Assembly (NCBI GenBank): GCA_008638375.1 | Contig: VIRR01000544.1 | Coordinates: 62,001-126,000 of the forward strand | Direction of reading: 5' to 3' | Origin: Nyssa sinensis | Lineage: Eukaryota; Streptophyta; Magnoliopsida; Cornales; Nyssaceae | DNA length: 64,000 bases | Shown here: positions 1 to 11,115 of the stretch, piece by piece | Layout of the letters: every line of letters starts with the position of its first letter | Numbering within the stretch: position 1 is the first letter of the stretch | Notes under the pieces: model-generated | What the model saw: only the letters and a program-made list of their open reading frames with translations | The model's database searches: none | Told to the model about the DNA's origin: nothing | Translations under genes and position numbers: made by a program

Positions 1-1766
1 CATCCTTCACAACTCCATTCCCGTTTCGTCTAGAAATTAAAACTAATTAAATAATACTATTAAAAATAAAAATTCACGTATAGATATATATATATATATA
101 TATATTTAACAAAATATGTAATTATTAAAAAATATTTATATAATTTAAATATAAAATTAGGACGGGACTGAAACTCATACTCTCTTGTCCTTGTCTTAAA
201 CTCATATCGAATTTTAATATCCTATTACATATTTACCCCGACAATATTTATTTTCTCCCTAATTCCTTCCCATTAAGAATGAGACGGGACAAATTATTAT
301 CCGTAGTTGTCATCCCTCTTCACGTTGTACAAAATTGAAAAATAAATTTTAGTTAAGAAAAGGTCAAATGACAAAATAGTACCAGCCCAACAATTCAGCA
401 ATTTAGCATTTGAGGTTGAAAGGCACAACTCTAATAATAAATTTAATATAAATGCAAACCATGAAATGTATCCACATCTCTTTAGTGTTTGAATTGACTT
501 AGTATTTCTAATTGAATATAAGTTTGATATAATATAATATAAACCATTAAATGTATCCACATCTATTTAGTGTTTGAGTAGGCTGGCTTAATTAATAATT
601 ATCACATAATTTAAATTGAGGGTAAAATTGTCAAATTATTGATAGTTTTAAGCTTTGAAAAGAGAACATGTTGAATATAAATTTGGGAAAACAGGATGAG
701 ATTAGTACTAGTGTTGGTGGGCTTATTTAGTCAACTAACCTTAATTTCTACATTTGGTTGTTAGCATTATTAATCAAATAAAAAAAACAATAAGAAAAGG
801 ACTGAGCAACCCTTGTTTCTATTTTCCAATACAACAGAAGGGTTGACCAGCTTTCTTCCTTATCTTATGGATGCAAGATTACTTGGAGAGTAATTATTTT
901 GTATAAAAATAATATTAAATATTAAAAATTATCTCCACTTTATTTAACACTTTTTATTAAATTTTATCTGGATATATAGTGTCCGATCTAGACCATTAAC
1001 ACAGGAGGAATTAAAATAAAAATTTAAAAATGTCTCTTATAAAAATTAAAAAAATTTGGGAGACAGTTCTTAATTTTTTTTATAAAAATTCTATAAAAAA
1101 TAGAGATAAAATATTAAATATCTAAAACTTAGGGGAGGCTAGATGGTCCTTTGCGCTCTTGTTTCCTATTATTTCCCTTATATTTTTTAAATTTTTATTT
1201 GAAATTTTGTATTTCAAATGAAGTGATATTGTATAATTAATAATGTATTAAATCATTTAATTAATATGCATCATATAACGATATATATATATAGACACAC
1301 ACACACACACGTATAACGCCATTAATGACACATCTTTCACTCATTTTCTGTTTTAAATTGTCATATATTTATCTCAATAATACTATATTTTTTTAAAATT
1401 TTTATCTTAATTTTTTTTTATTTCAAATAAAGTGATATTGTAAAATTAATAATACATTAAATGGTATAGTTAATATGATATAATAATATATGATCACATC
1501 ACTGACATCATATCATATGAGATATGAAGGTATAACATTACTCTCTATATTTATATGGTCGGAGAAAGAAGTTAAAGTAAATGGTGATATGTCTTTATCA
1601 GCATAGGTCATACGTTACATATTGCAGACGTTACTAAAGAAAAGTTTTAATAGAATGCCCAAAAAAAGTGTAGTCCACTTTTGCATACAAATGTTTTACT
1701 GGGAAAAGTGTTGGAATTCTAAAAACTGACGTGGCATCTGACTTGTAATTATCATTTAATAAATTA

Positions 1767-2040
1767 AGGGTTCGTTTTTATTTATTTTTAAAAATAAAAA
1801 ATAAAAATATTGACGAGGCATTTACGAAAAATATTTTTGAAAAGAGTTTCTGAAAATAGCCCTTTCTAGGAAATAACTAAAAGTAATTTTTTAATTTTGA
1901 CAATTCAAATTTGTTGAAAAATGAAAACGATCAAAAACATTTTATATTTTTAAAATTCTCATCATTTTTATTTTCAAAAACATAGAAAATAAAAATAAAA
2001 AACAAAAATAATGAAAACAAAAACATATCTAAAGGGTCCC
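1767..2040. mobile_element. MITE-like segment (hAT-type ends?)
   Basis: The left end reads agggttcgtttttatt and the right end, reverse-complemented, reads gggaccctttagatatgttttt. Both are followed by A/T-rich arms that largely complement each other. This resembles small non-autonomous DNA transposons whose ends begin GGGnCCGTTTG. No clear target-site duplication is visible, so the boundaries are approximate. Confidence 0.35.
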
Positions 2041-2455
2041 AAATTTTCAAAGACTTATAACTCACCTTCAACATTAACTAGTTTGTAAAAAAATATTATA
2101 ATTTTATTTTGAAAAATGATAAATCTAATGATTTTTTTCATTCTAGATATAAGGTAATAGGATACACATATATTTATTATGAATATGTGATAAAAAAAAA
2201 TGAATTAATCAGTGGGAGGTCCTCAAAATAAGTGTCGAAAGGTTAAGGTTCAAGAGAAAATGCTTTAATTCTAAAAGTCCTTGAGTTTTTAAATTATGTG
2301 GTCCCGAGTCCAATAATGATGAGGTGGTACCATCATTTTATTCTTAATGACAAAATTATCTTATTTTTTCACTTGCAAAAATAAGCTTCTTATGCACCTA
2401 TTTCTACCACATGCACCCGACCTATCATGTCATCACTTTTTATTCTTGAAACGTT

Positions 2456-2535
2456 AAAATTAAATAACTTACAATATATAAGTCCATTTTTTTCATAAAA
2501 ATTATATATTTAAACTCTAAAAATCAAGATTTATC
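2456..2535 (+). repeat. Inverted-repeat arm, left copy
   Basis: This block is matched in reverse complement by 3401-3478. The shared core includes taaataactt and aagtccatttttttcat, with weaker similarity outward to about 2380-2580 and 3360-3560. The pair brackets the GUX exon-1 remnant. It may be two opposed copies of one transposon family or the arms of one fold-back element. Confidence 0.6.
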
Positions 2536-2893
2536 TAACAATATTCATATTATATATGAAATTCTGTCAAAAAAATCATATTTTTTAAGTCGTAAGGAAT
2601 TGTTGAAGTCTAAAAAACAATAGCACAGGCCATTTAGAGAAAATTTGAAAAATGCTCCAAGTGTAGTATTTTCTTCCATTTAAAATTCTATGTTGGCATA
2701 GAAATATACATTCTATAATTTAATGCTAGTTTATTATGATAAAAAGATAATGATTGTTAAAGACAAGTGCTTTTGTTTTCATTAGGTTCCGCATTCTTAA
2801 TTTTTCCATTTTCACAAAATTATTGACTATTCTTTTATTGTCCATATTCTAAGATATTGTAGCAAAGGAACATAACAACTTGTTTATGAATAC

Positions 2894-3046
2894 ATGGCAA
2901 ACAGAAACCTTGATAAATCCTCATTGCCACCTCCACTGCCAAATCCAAAACAAAACAGAAATTCAATAACCAATTTTTGAAACTCCGTGCCTTTTTGGTT
3001 CACTCTTGTCATTGCATTAGGAGTTACGTTGGTCACTTTATGCGAA
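2894..3046 (+). pseudogene. Broken first exon of GUX-like glycosyltransferase
   Basis: An ATG at 2894 opens a 28-codon frame starting MANRNLDKSSLPPPLPNP. An in-frame TGA at 2978 closes it. The same frame continues past the stop into a hydrophobic stretch (WFTLVIALGVTLVTLC, about 2993-3040) that looks like the signal-anchor helix of a type II Golgi glycosyltransferase. After about 3046 the frame loses all resemblance to protein. GUX proteins have a short cytosolic N-terminus, one membrane helix and a lumenal GT8 domain, so this fits exon 1 of the gene whose last exon starts at 4407. The stop codon and the absence of the following roughly 150-200 lumenal residues argue that the 5' part is dead. 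Assignment rests on position and topology, not on a clear sequence match. Confidence 0.45.
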
Positions 3047-3400
3047 AAAATTCTTCTTGCATATTACATAAGGTTAATTTTTTTCGGATTGAGAATTTTT
3101 CAACAGAGAATGTTCTCTGTCCGAGAATCATTTCTTTATTGCTATTTTTTTTTTCCAGTTTTGTATTTTTTTTATCTATTTTTTTTTTTATTAATGTTGG
3201 AGTATTACCACTTTCCTAAGGAACAAAAGTTGTTTGAAGCATTGTTAAAACATGTGTAATACTTTTTTTTATTTAAGAAATTTCTCAAATTTCTCTATTC
3301 TAAGACAGAGACATTCTCTGTTCCTTGATAGAAGCATTTCTCTGTTGAAAGAAATGGAATTTTTTTAACAAAATTTCCGATACAATGTGGATTTCATTTG

Positions 3401-3478
3401 ATGGATCTCAATCTTTAGAGTCCAAATGTATAATTCTTATGAAAAATGGATTTATATGTTACAAGTTATTTAATTTTG
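3401..3478 (-). repeat. Inverted-repeat arm, right copy
   Basis: Reverse-complement partner of 2456-2535. Between the arms lies a second, smaller inverted repeat (about 3105-3130 with 3302-3330, built on the core acagagaatg). The whole 2.4-3.6 kb interval is therefore rearranged by repeats. Confidence 0.6.
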
Positions 3479-3699
3479 AAATTTATAGAAAATTTGGGTG
3501 ATGATGTGGTAGGGGAGTGCATGAGGCTCTAGTTGATGTTCTGTGTTTTTTGAATTTTTACACTAAAGGGGTATTTTTGTCAACAAAAAATATAGAAACT
3601 TTTTGAATTAACACTTTTGGGGTTTGACCTTATGCTAATTACGCACTTTATAAGGGATCTATTACCCTATCCCACTAAAAAAATTGGCTATGTATAATA

Positions 3700-4406
3700 G
3701 TGATTATTTTTTTTTTGAAATAATAGTTAGTTCCAAATTAAGTAGAAGAATTTTTTTTAAAACTTGGGTATATAAATTAACCACAATCGGTCATGTACAC
3801 AATGTATATTTACTTTTTTATTTTTTATTTTCAATTAAAAATAAATAGTCACATGATATTTATATTATTGTATACAAAACAAATTAAAGTTAAGATATAT
3901 AAGTGGCCTCCTACTTGTTTTGAAACCAAGTATTATTTTTTTTGTATAGTATTTTCCCACTATTTGACTGAAAATAAAGACAAATTCAATGGCCTAATTT
4001 TGATAGATTTGATGGGAGTCTGGTATGAGAGTTGTCCGCATGTGAGCCAATCCATACTTCTTGCATTACTTTGTTGTCATTGGGCGTGTTCAGTTGTATT
4101 AATATTTTGAAATTCTTTTTAGTTTTGTTACTTTAGTTTTTGAAAGCAAAAAATCAACCCCTTCTGCTTTCAAAAGCAAGGATGAGCACTTTTTCAAGGC
4201 AAAACAACTGTCAATTTAACCATAGATGTGTTCCACACTTCAACTCCATAATTTAAGTTCAACTAAGGAGATATTTTTACGTGTATCAGTTCAAACATGA
4301 TTGCATTCCTGATTTTCTCTTGTTTCATTGTTTCATCTTCACACAGGCACACACATACACACACAAATATGTATATATATTTTGTTTCACCTTGGTTGAA
4401 ATGCAG
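3700..4406. other. Intron-like DNA upstream of GUX last exon
   Basis: This AT-rich DNA ends in a good acceptor (ttgaaatgcag, 4396-4406). I looked for the middle GUX exon(s) encoding the lumenal region before the GT8 core and found none. The 3793-4110 open frame has no GUX character. A short CA/CACA run lies near 4344-4370. Confidence 0.5.
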
Positions 4407-5326
4407 GTCAAGAAGTGTGGAGAAGGTTTGCTGGCTCAGGACTAAACAACACTCTTTACAAACCAAGAGAGGCCTATGTGACTGTCATCCATTCTTCTGA
4501 AGCCTATGTGTGTGGTGCAATTGCTTTGGCACAAAGCATTATCCAAACCAACTCTACCAAAGACCTAGTCTTGCTTGCTGATGATTCCATTTCCACAAAA
4601 TCCCTTCAAGGTCTCAGAGCTGCAGGATGGAAGACCAAACACATCCAACGCATCCGAAGCCCTCATGCAGAAAAAGATGCCTACAATGAGTGGAATTATA
4701 GCAAGCTTCGGCTATGGCAACTCACTGAGTATGACAAACTCATCTTCATTGATTCGGACCTCATCGTCCTCAAAAACATCGATCAATTCTTCGTTTACCC
4801 ACAGTTATCGGCCGTTGGGAACGACAAGTTTATGTTTAACTCTGGTGTTATGATAATTGAGCCATCAAAGTGTACTTTTAAAACCCTAATGGAGAATAGA
4901 TACACAGTGGCTTCATATAATGGAGGAGATCAAGGTTTTCTCAACGAGATGTTTACATGGTGGCACAGGTGGCCTTCTAGGCTAAATCACCTGAAGATTT
5001 TCAATGGGGAGAATGATGATGCAGAGCATAAAGTCCCTGAGGATTTATATGCAATACATTACTTAGGTTTGAAGCCTTGGATGTGCTATGAAGACTATGA
5101 CTGCAACTGGGATATGTTGGACCACCATCCTTTTGCTAGTGACTTGGCTCACCGGAGGTGGTGGCAAGTCTATGAGGGCATGCCAAAGAGGCTGAGACAG
5201 TACTGTGCCCTCACTAAAAAGATGGATGCAAGGATAATAAAATGGAGAGGGAAAGCTAGGCAAGCTGGTTTGCTTGATAAGCATTGGAAGATTAAGGTGA
5301 AGGACCCCAGAAGGCATGGTTTATGA
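4407..5326 (+). pseudogene. GUX5: GUX4/GUX5-type xylan glucuronosyltransferase, last exon
   Basis: GUX enzymes are Golgi GT8 transferases that add (4-O-methyl)glucuronic acid side chains to xylan, using UDP-glucuronate and a metal ion. This 920-bp exon starts after an AG acceptor with a split codon and encodes 305 residues up to TGA. It reads GQEVWRR, then AYVTVIHSSEAYVCGAIALA at the GT8 start, then EKDAYNEWNYSKLRLWQLT, the metal-binding DxD motif (FIDSDL), NSGVMIIEPS, SYNGGDQGFLNE, HYLGLKPWMCYEDYDCNWD and a C-terminal HWKIKVKDPR. This is essentially the whole catalytic domain and it is undamaged. The closest remembered proteins are Arabidopsis GUX5/GUX4. There is no in-frame ATG at its start, and convincing upstream exons are missing, apart from a stop-containing exon-1 remnant at 2894. 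I therefore call the locus truncated or a recent pseudogene; an unseen upstream exon set remains possible. Confidence 0.8.
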
Positions 5327-6780
5327 TCATGTACTTAAATTATTATTTTTTTAATACAATAATGGAGAGGAATCAAACCCACGCTAATTACGTGGGCACG
5401 TGCACCACTTGTATAAAACATCAACCTTTTTTTTAAGTACACAAGAAAATGTAAGTAAAGTACTAAATTAATGAAGTACCCGTTTGAGGCGCAAACCACT
5501 TGCGGGTTCCTCGCCATTACAAAAAGAAAAATACTCGTCCTGAAATTCTTATATATAGTTTGCACTCCCTATGTTGTTGGGAAACCTATGTCATCATATA
5601 GTCATTTCATGAGTTTTACTGTAGTTTTATTATTTATGAATTGTATTAGAAATACTTACACTGACACTCCTTGATATTTTGAATATTTATATTGAGACTT
5701 TCATTGTTTTAAAAATAGACAATTATCCTCCCACTTATAGTCTGTGTTAAGTCAAATTCACAAACAAAGAATAGGAAAGTAAAATTACATCAAAATAAAA
5801 AAATAAGAAAATAAAATCAAACAATATACATGAGATGACATGGATATATTTCATTTGAAGCTTTAACATCGATCCTCCATTGATCGTTCATTTACTCCAT
5901 TGTTTCTCCACTTCCTTCAATTTTTTTATTCATCCATTGCTATGAACCCTTTTCATCTAACATAATTCCATTCATTTCTATCATGAAATTAAAGCATTGC
6001 TTTCATATAACACGATTTTGCCCATTTCTATCATCATATTAAAGCATTGACATAGAGACTAAAAGACGAAGAGACCAAGAGTAGCGACATTGAAGCATCA
6101 ACGAGTTTTGTAGCTTTTGGAAGTAAGCATGAGAAGGTATGTTCATTTCTTTCTCATGAAATTATTTGTACAGTTTGGGATGTTTTCAAAAAATCATGAA
6201 TTTTATAACTTTATAGTTTTTGCAACATAAAAGAGTCAAATTAGGGTTATTAAAAAACCTAATTAAGGCTTTTTCATAAGGGTTTTCAAAAATGAGGGTT
6301 TAAAAAGGGTTTTTAAAAACTTAATTAGGGTATTGAATTTGTCAAATTAGAACATAATTGGGGGTTAATCTTTTTTTAATTGAAAAACTAGAACCTAATG
6401 GGGGTTAGTTTCTTTTAATTAGGGCTTTAGTTCATTGATTTAGGGGTTTTAATTGTAAAATTGGGGGTTAATTAATGCCATTTAATTAGGGCTTCGGTTC
6501 ACTAATTTAGGAGTTTTACTTGTAAAAGTAGAACTTAATTGGAAGATAATTTGGGGTTAATTTCTTTTAATTGGGATTTCAGTTCATTGATTCAATATTG
6601 TTCAATTATATTTTGCATTTATGTTCAATTCTCTTGATTGTGTTCAGTGTTGTTCAATTTTGTTTTGTATTTATGTTCAGTTCTCTTGATTGTGTTCAGT
6701 GTTGTTTAATTTGCTCAATTATGTTTTATATTTATATGTTTAATTAAGGTTCAATTAAACATTTCAAAATTTTATTAATA
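5327..6780. other. Intergenic DNA downstream of GUX exon
   Basis: No coding exon is supported. From about 6230 to 6720 the sequence is built of degenerate repeats of units such as ttaattagggctt and aggggttttaattg, followed by variations on tgttcaattttgtt. It leads into the Mutator-like remnant at 6782 and is probably that element's 5' region. Confidence 0.5.
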
Positions 6781-6781
6781 T

Positions 6782-7732
6782 TTGTTTGTAGGAATCATAT
6801 TCGACATAGTTGTTCATTATTTGGGTGTTGAGTATATGATTGGTAATGTGGATCCTGATATGTACTATTATGATAACTTGATGACTGATTGTTGTACTCT
6901 TGCTTTGACTGGTGGGAACATAGGTAGTTTTGGTGGTTGTATAGTTATGATTAATGTTGTAATTCCGAGATCATAACAAACCATGTTTGTAATAGAAAAT
7001 GATGTAGACGTAGGAAAATTATTTGATTTATATAACCTTCAAATATATAACCACCCTAGACTCCACAAGCTAGAGTTGAACCATAACAACCACTTCAGTC
7101 ACCCATTATTGCCACGTGTGAATTTGATTTAGAAGAAGAGCCTGTTAATAATGAAGATGGTGAGGAACAATTTGTTTGGACTAATGATTATGATGATGAT
7201 GAAAGCTGGAGGAATGAGAATGAGGAATATTTTGAGGTCAGTAGCCATAATAAAGGGTTTTTCTTCTAGAGGAGACTTCAGTTTAACTACTAGTTCGATG
7301 ATGATGACATGATCAAAGGGGTTAGTTCAGATTCTGGTGAAGACACTCCAATTTTTAGGTTAGTAAACAACATGAGAGGGAGGGAATTTAGGTTAAGTCA
7401 CGATGAAAAGATAGAGTTTATAGTTGGTTAAATTTTTAACAATGCAAACCACTTTAGGGAAGTATTAAAGGATTATGTGGTTCAAAATTGTTTTGAACTT
7501 CATAGAAAAGTATTTAGTTGTGTAATTCACTTTTGTTATTGTGCAACATTGGGGTGGATCTAAGAGGTCAGTTAATGGTTCTACTTTACTAGTGAGCAAG
7601 GCAGTGATTTCGGTTCTCAATCTCAAAGGTTCTTCGAATGTGTCCCCCCAATCTTTGAGGTCCTTTCAAGTTTAGACAACATGGTTTAGATTCTGCTTCA
7701 GTTGGTGGCAACTTTACTTGGTGGTTCAGATT
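6782..7732 (+). pseudogene. Decayed Mutator-like transposase, N-terminal part
   Basis: Broken reading frames resemble the N-terminal region of plant MuDR/MULE transposases. One piece has HYLGVEYMIGNVDPDMYY. An acidic stretch follows around 7150-7250, with repeated gat codons. Then comes FRLSHDEKIEF and, after a stop, NANHFREVLKDYVVQNCFEL, which matches the start of the MuDR plant-type DUF domain (a pattern like 'F.n..eFreAv..Yav...f.l'). Frames are interrupted by stops and shifts, so it is inactive. LTR A has inserted into its 3' part, and its flank resumes at 14741. I could not find its terminal inverted repeats. Confidence 0.6.
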
Positions 7733-7737
7733 TACTT
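7733..7737. repeat. Target-site duplication of LTR A, left (tactt)
   Basis: The 5-bp sequence tactt directly precedes TGTCACGACC and is repeated at 14741-14745, directly after GTATTACA. A 5-bp duplication is what LTR-retrotransposon integrases produce. Confidence 0.9.
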
Positions 7738-9496
7738 TGTCACGACCTGAAACCCACCCTATACAGATCTCGTATCGCGGGGCTGACCCTGTGGTCGTCC
7801 CTATTTTTTCTTTCCTTGTATCAATGGCAACAATGTATAATATAAAACTTAAATAGTAAATCAGCAGAAGTCTTAAATACATAATATGGTTCTACAATGT
7901 CAAAACAGGAACCAATATAACATCACCCTTAGGTGGTGAATACATGGGAGAACTACATCATAACTAATACATTCCTTAAAATTTCCTCCTATGCTCTTGG
8001 ACTTCTACTGCGGTCTTGCAGCATCCCTATCTGAAAAATAAGTAAGTCAGAGTGAGCTAACGAAACTCAGTAAGTAAATTTTCATCTCTAACACGGGTTA
8101 AGGTTAACATAGAGAGAACATGAATTCATAAATGTGAACATGATAGCCAATCATGGGATAAGATGCTATGATAGCCAATAAGGATAGAAAGCCACAATGG
8201 CCAATGAATAGTAGAGGTCACAATAATCAACCATAAGTAATGGATATAACATGAACATGGAATTCTCAATAGAAATCAGTCAACATAAATGTACTACCAC
8301 AATAAATTGATAACAATCAATCGTAATCAATGAGTGAACTCTCAACATAAGATTATTCAGAAGGAATGTCATAGTCCTATGAACCCAATAAACGTAATCA
8401 TATCAATCAAACATAAGTGATATATTTACTCTGTTCAGGGCTTGGCAGACCCTTGATTTTTTGGGGCTCAACATACCCCCCTTAACCTCAGTGCATATAA
8501 AATGCTATCATAACTCAATGTGTAAAAATGCCATCATTGCCATATGTCTGTTTATAGACTCGACCCGTAGGTCCTATCAACTCAGAAAGCATTGGATGGA
8601 TGTTGTGACTGAACACAAATCTGGAATTCTTAATATATCATGATCATTCATGATTCCATAAGAGTGTATAAAGATAGAATATCATTTATTCAGTAAAAAC
8701 ATAACAGTAGGCCTTTCAAGGCATAGTACAAGATAACAATCAATGATATAGCAGTCAAAATGTCCATAAAATAGAACAATATTACATTGTGGAACAATAA
8801 ACATTTGGTACATACAAGAGTACAAATCTGGCAGTAATAGAATGAATGTGGCTTGGAAGACCACATGTAAGAGATTGGGGTTTACTTACCTTATCAGTGC
8901 GTTCTAGTTTGGTATTCTATGACTTTTCCTTTTCTTTTCGACTTCCCTATAATTCAGTAAACATGTCTCAGTTTAATGTTATTCATAAAATTTTATAACT
9001 TGTTACTATAAGTATCTCTTTTGCTAAATTAGGCTGTACTATTGAGTCCAGAACATCGAAAAAAAATTGGTTTAGGCTTTCACGGTTTCCAATTTGGACT
9101 TCTATACTAAAAATGACAAAATGATCATTTTATACTTTTACGTGTCTTTATTCCTCGGGGCCTCTTTTCACAAATTGGACTTCACCGTTGAGTCCAGAAT
9201 GCTTGAAATAGCAAAGACTCACTGTTCAGTTATTTTAATCGGAGTCCATTTGACTCATATTTGACTCAGGGACATTTTGGTCATTTGGCACTTTTATGGG
9301 TATTTATTTTTTAGAGTCTCGTCTCATAGAATGGACCCCACCATTGGCTTTAGAATACTCAAAACATCAATAAAACACTATTCACTTAACTAAATTGGAC
9401 ATCAAAATTTAAATAAGTAAATAACTTTAATTAATTAAATTAATTAATTATAATAAGAATATATATTATTTGCCTCATTATATGACCACACGTGCC

Positions 9497-9563
9497 TAAG
9501 TGGCACAGCAGTTAAGCCATGTGGCTTAGGTGTTTCCTGCCTTACACACCAGGGTTCGAAACC
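9497..9563 (+). promoter_or_regulatory. tRNA-like A-box/B-box module in LTR A
   Basis: TGGCACAGCAGTTAAGCC at 9501-9518 resembles a Pol III A box. GGTTCGAAACC at 9553-9563 matches the B-box consensus GGTTCGANNCC exactly. The spacing of about 50 bp suits a tRNA-type promoter. There is no tRNA cloverleaf, so this is a tRNA-derived or tRNA-like promoter, not a tRNA gene. LTRs C and D carry the same module at the corresponding place. Confidence 0.55.
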
Positions 9564-10187
9564 CTTCGGCTGCATCACTTCCCCCCCATTGTCCTTACAA
9601 TTATTTTTCTTTTAGAAACGACTCAGCCCTAAACAACGTAGTATTAAAGCCTACCCTTAGTGCGCCTGGGCGGCTCCTGACCCGAACGGTGACCCGAAGA
9701 CCCCTCATTCTTCTCGACTTTCTGGCGAACAATTGCAGTCTCCGGTCACCCCCTTCCGGTGCCGGTGATCGGACTACAACTTATCCCTATTTTTTCTTCA
9801 TTTTTTCACTATTTCAAGGCCCATTTTCAATTCTAAACACCCTAAAACACATTCTAGGACCATTTGATAACATTTTAAGCCATTAAAACCCATTGAAAAT
9901 CAAACTTTTTAAAATTACATCTTTCCGATAAATTCATTTTTTTTCCTCATTTCTTCACCATTGCACTCGCGGTTTCTTCCTACATGCTCCAATTTTTTCG
10001 TAGAAATTAACTATGCAATTATTTCTAAGCTTCATGCAACTTTTTCAAAAATCCAGAAATTGAAACTTGAAAAATACAGAGAATTTCATACATTTTTCTC
10101 GCTATTTTTCTCCTCTGTCTCTTCCAATTTTCACTTCTGAATGCCCCAATGACCTCTCAGTTCCTTTATTTCTCTTCCAAATACATG

Positions 10188-10192
10188 CTAGG
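10188..10192. repeat. Target-site duplication of LTR B, left (ctagg)
   Basis: The sequence ctagg directly precedes TGTCACATC and recurs at 14167-14171 after GGTATTACA. Confidence 0.9.
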
Positions 10193-10781
10193 TGTCACAT
10201 CTCGCACCCCACCCTACGCGGATGTTGAAGATGTGATGCCAGTTAGCCGCCTTGCCAGTCTCCGACCGACAATGCGCCCAACCAAAGGCAATCTTCTGAA
10301 CCTTACGATGAATTGCATTCCAAATGTAGGGTCAGAACAGCAGAAATTAAAACCTTTTTATCTCGGGAATGCAACTCAACTATATACCTTATAAGTATGT
10401 ACCACAGAGCAAATCTATAATCAAACAGCTAATAACTCTAACCACAGAACACATCTATAACAGATTTATAACACAGAGCATATCAAATTCCTCCAGAGTT
10501 CCATTACCATAAGCCATGTCCCTACACATCTATTACATATGAATAAAGTCATTTATATCATCACACTCACCTGAATAGTCAGAATCAATCTATTAGAATC
10601 CAAGTCTCCACATATTATTGCCATCAGATCCTCACTTGAGAATGCCTCTCAACCTACTAGTATCATCTCCTTGTGCCTTCTAATCCAATGGAGATACAAC
10701 CTGAAAAAATGTTAAATAATGGAATGAGCTTAAACAAGCTCAGTGAGTAACATAGGTTCCTGCCATGGGTTTCAAAACCAG

Positions 10782-10817
<36 letters not shown>

Positions 10818-10893
10818 TGCTCAAATGTAACTCAGATAGAACAATGCAGCTCAAGTAGAACAGATACAGCTCAAATAGAACGGATGCAGCTCA

Positions 10894-11115
10894 AAGTGCC
10901 TGAACCTTCCCCAGGCGATGTGGGATGGCATTACTTCCCATCCACCCCCTCACATGGAGGGCCTCATATCGCACACCTCCGGCTGAGGTCGGTATCAAAG
11001 CGAAAAGTGCCTGAACCTTCCCCAGGCGATGTGGGATGGCATTACTTCCCATCCACCCCCTCACATGGAGGGCCTCATATCGCACACCTCCGGCTGAGGT
11101 CGATATCAGAGCGGA
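10894..11115 (+). repeat. 111-bp tandem duplication inside LTR B
   Basis: Two almost identical 111-bp units start at 10894 and 11005. Both contain ccccaggcgatgtgggatgg and cacacctccggctgaggtcg. The period is divisible by three, so a spurious open frame runs through both strands. It is more GC-rich than the rest of the LTR. Confidence 0.9.

Larger units (their letters stand above)
1..2890. other. AT-rich intergenic DNA, no gene
   Basis: No coding exon could be supported here. The stretch holds a (TA)n run near 84-105, an (AC)n run near 1293-1310, a diverged direct repeat of about 70 bp (around 1204-1270 and 1420-1485, sharing the core aagtgatattgta), and a MITE-like segment listed separately. 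The few open frames are short, low-complexity and unlike any family I know. Confidence 0.7.

Noticed and set aside
3793..4110. Missing middle exon of the GUX gene
   Set aside because: The frame has no GUX motif, is rich in Phe/Ile/Tyr from AT-rich DNA, and has no matching splice phase.
9497..9563. tRNA gene in LTR A
   Set aside because: A and B boxes are present but I could not fold acceptor and anticodon stems of a tRNA.
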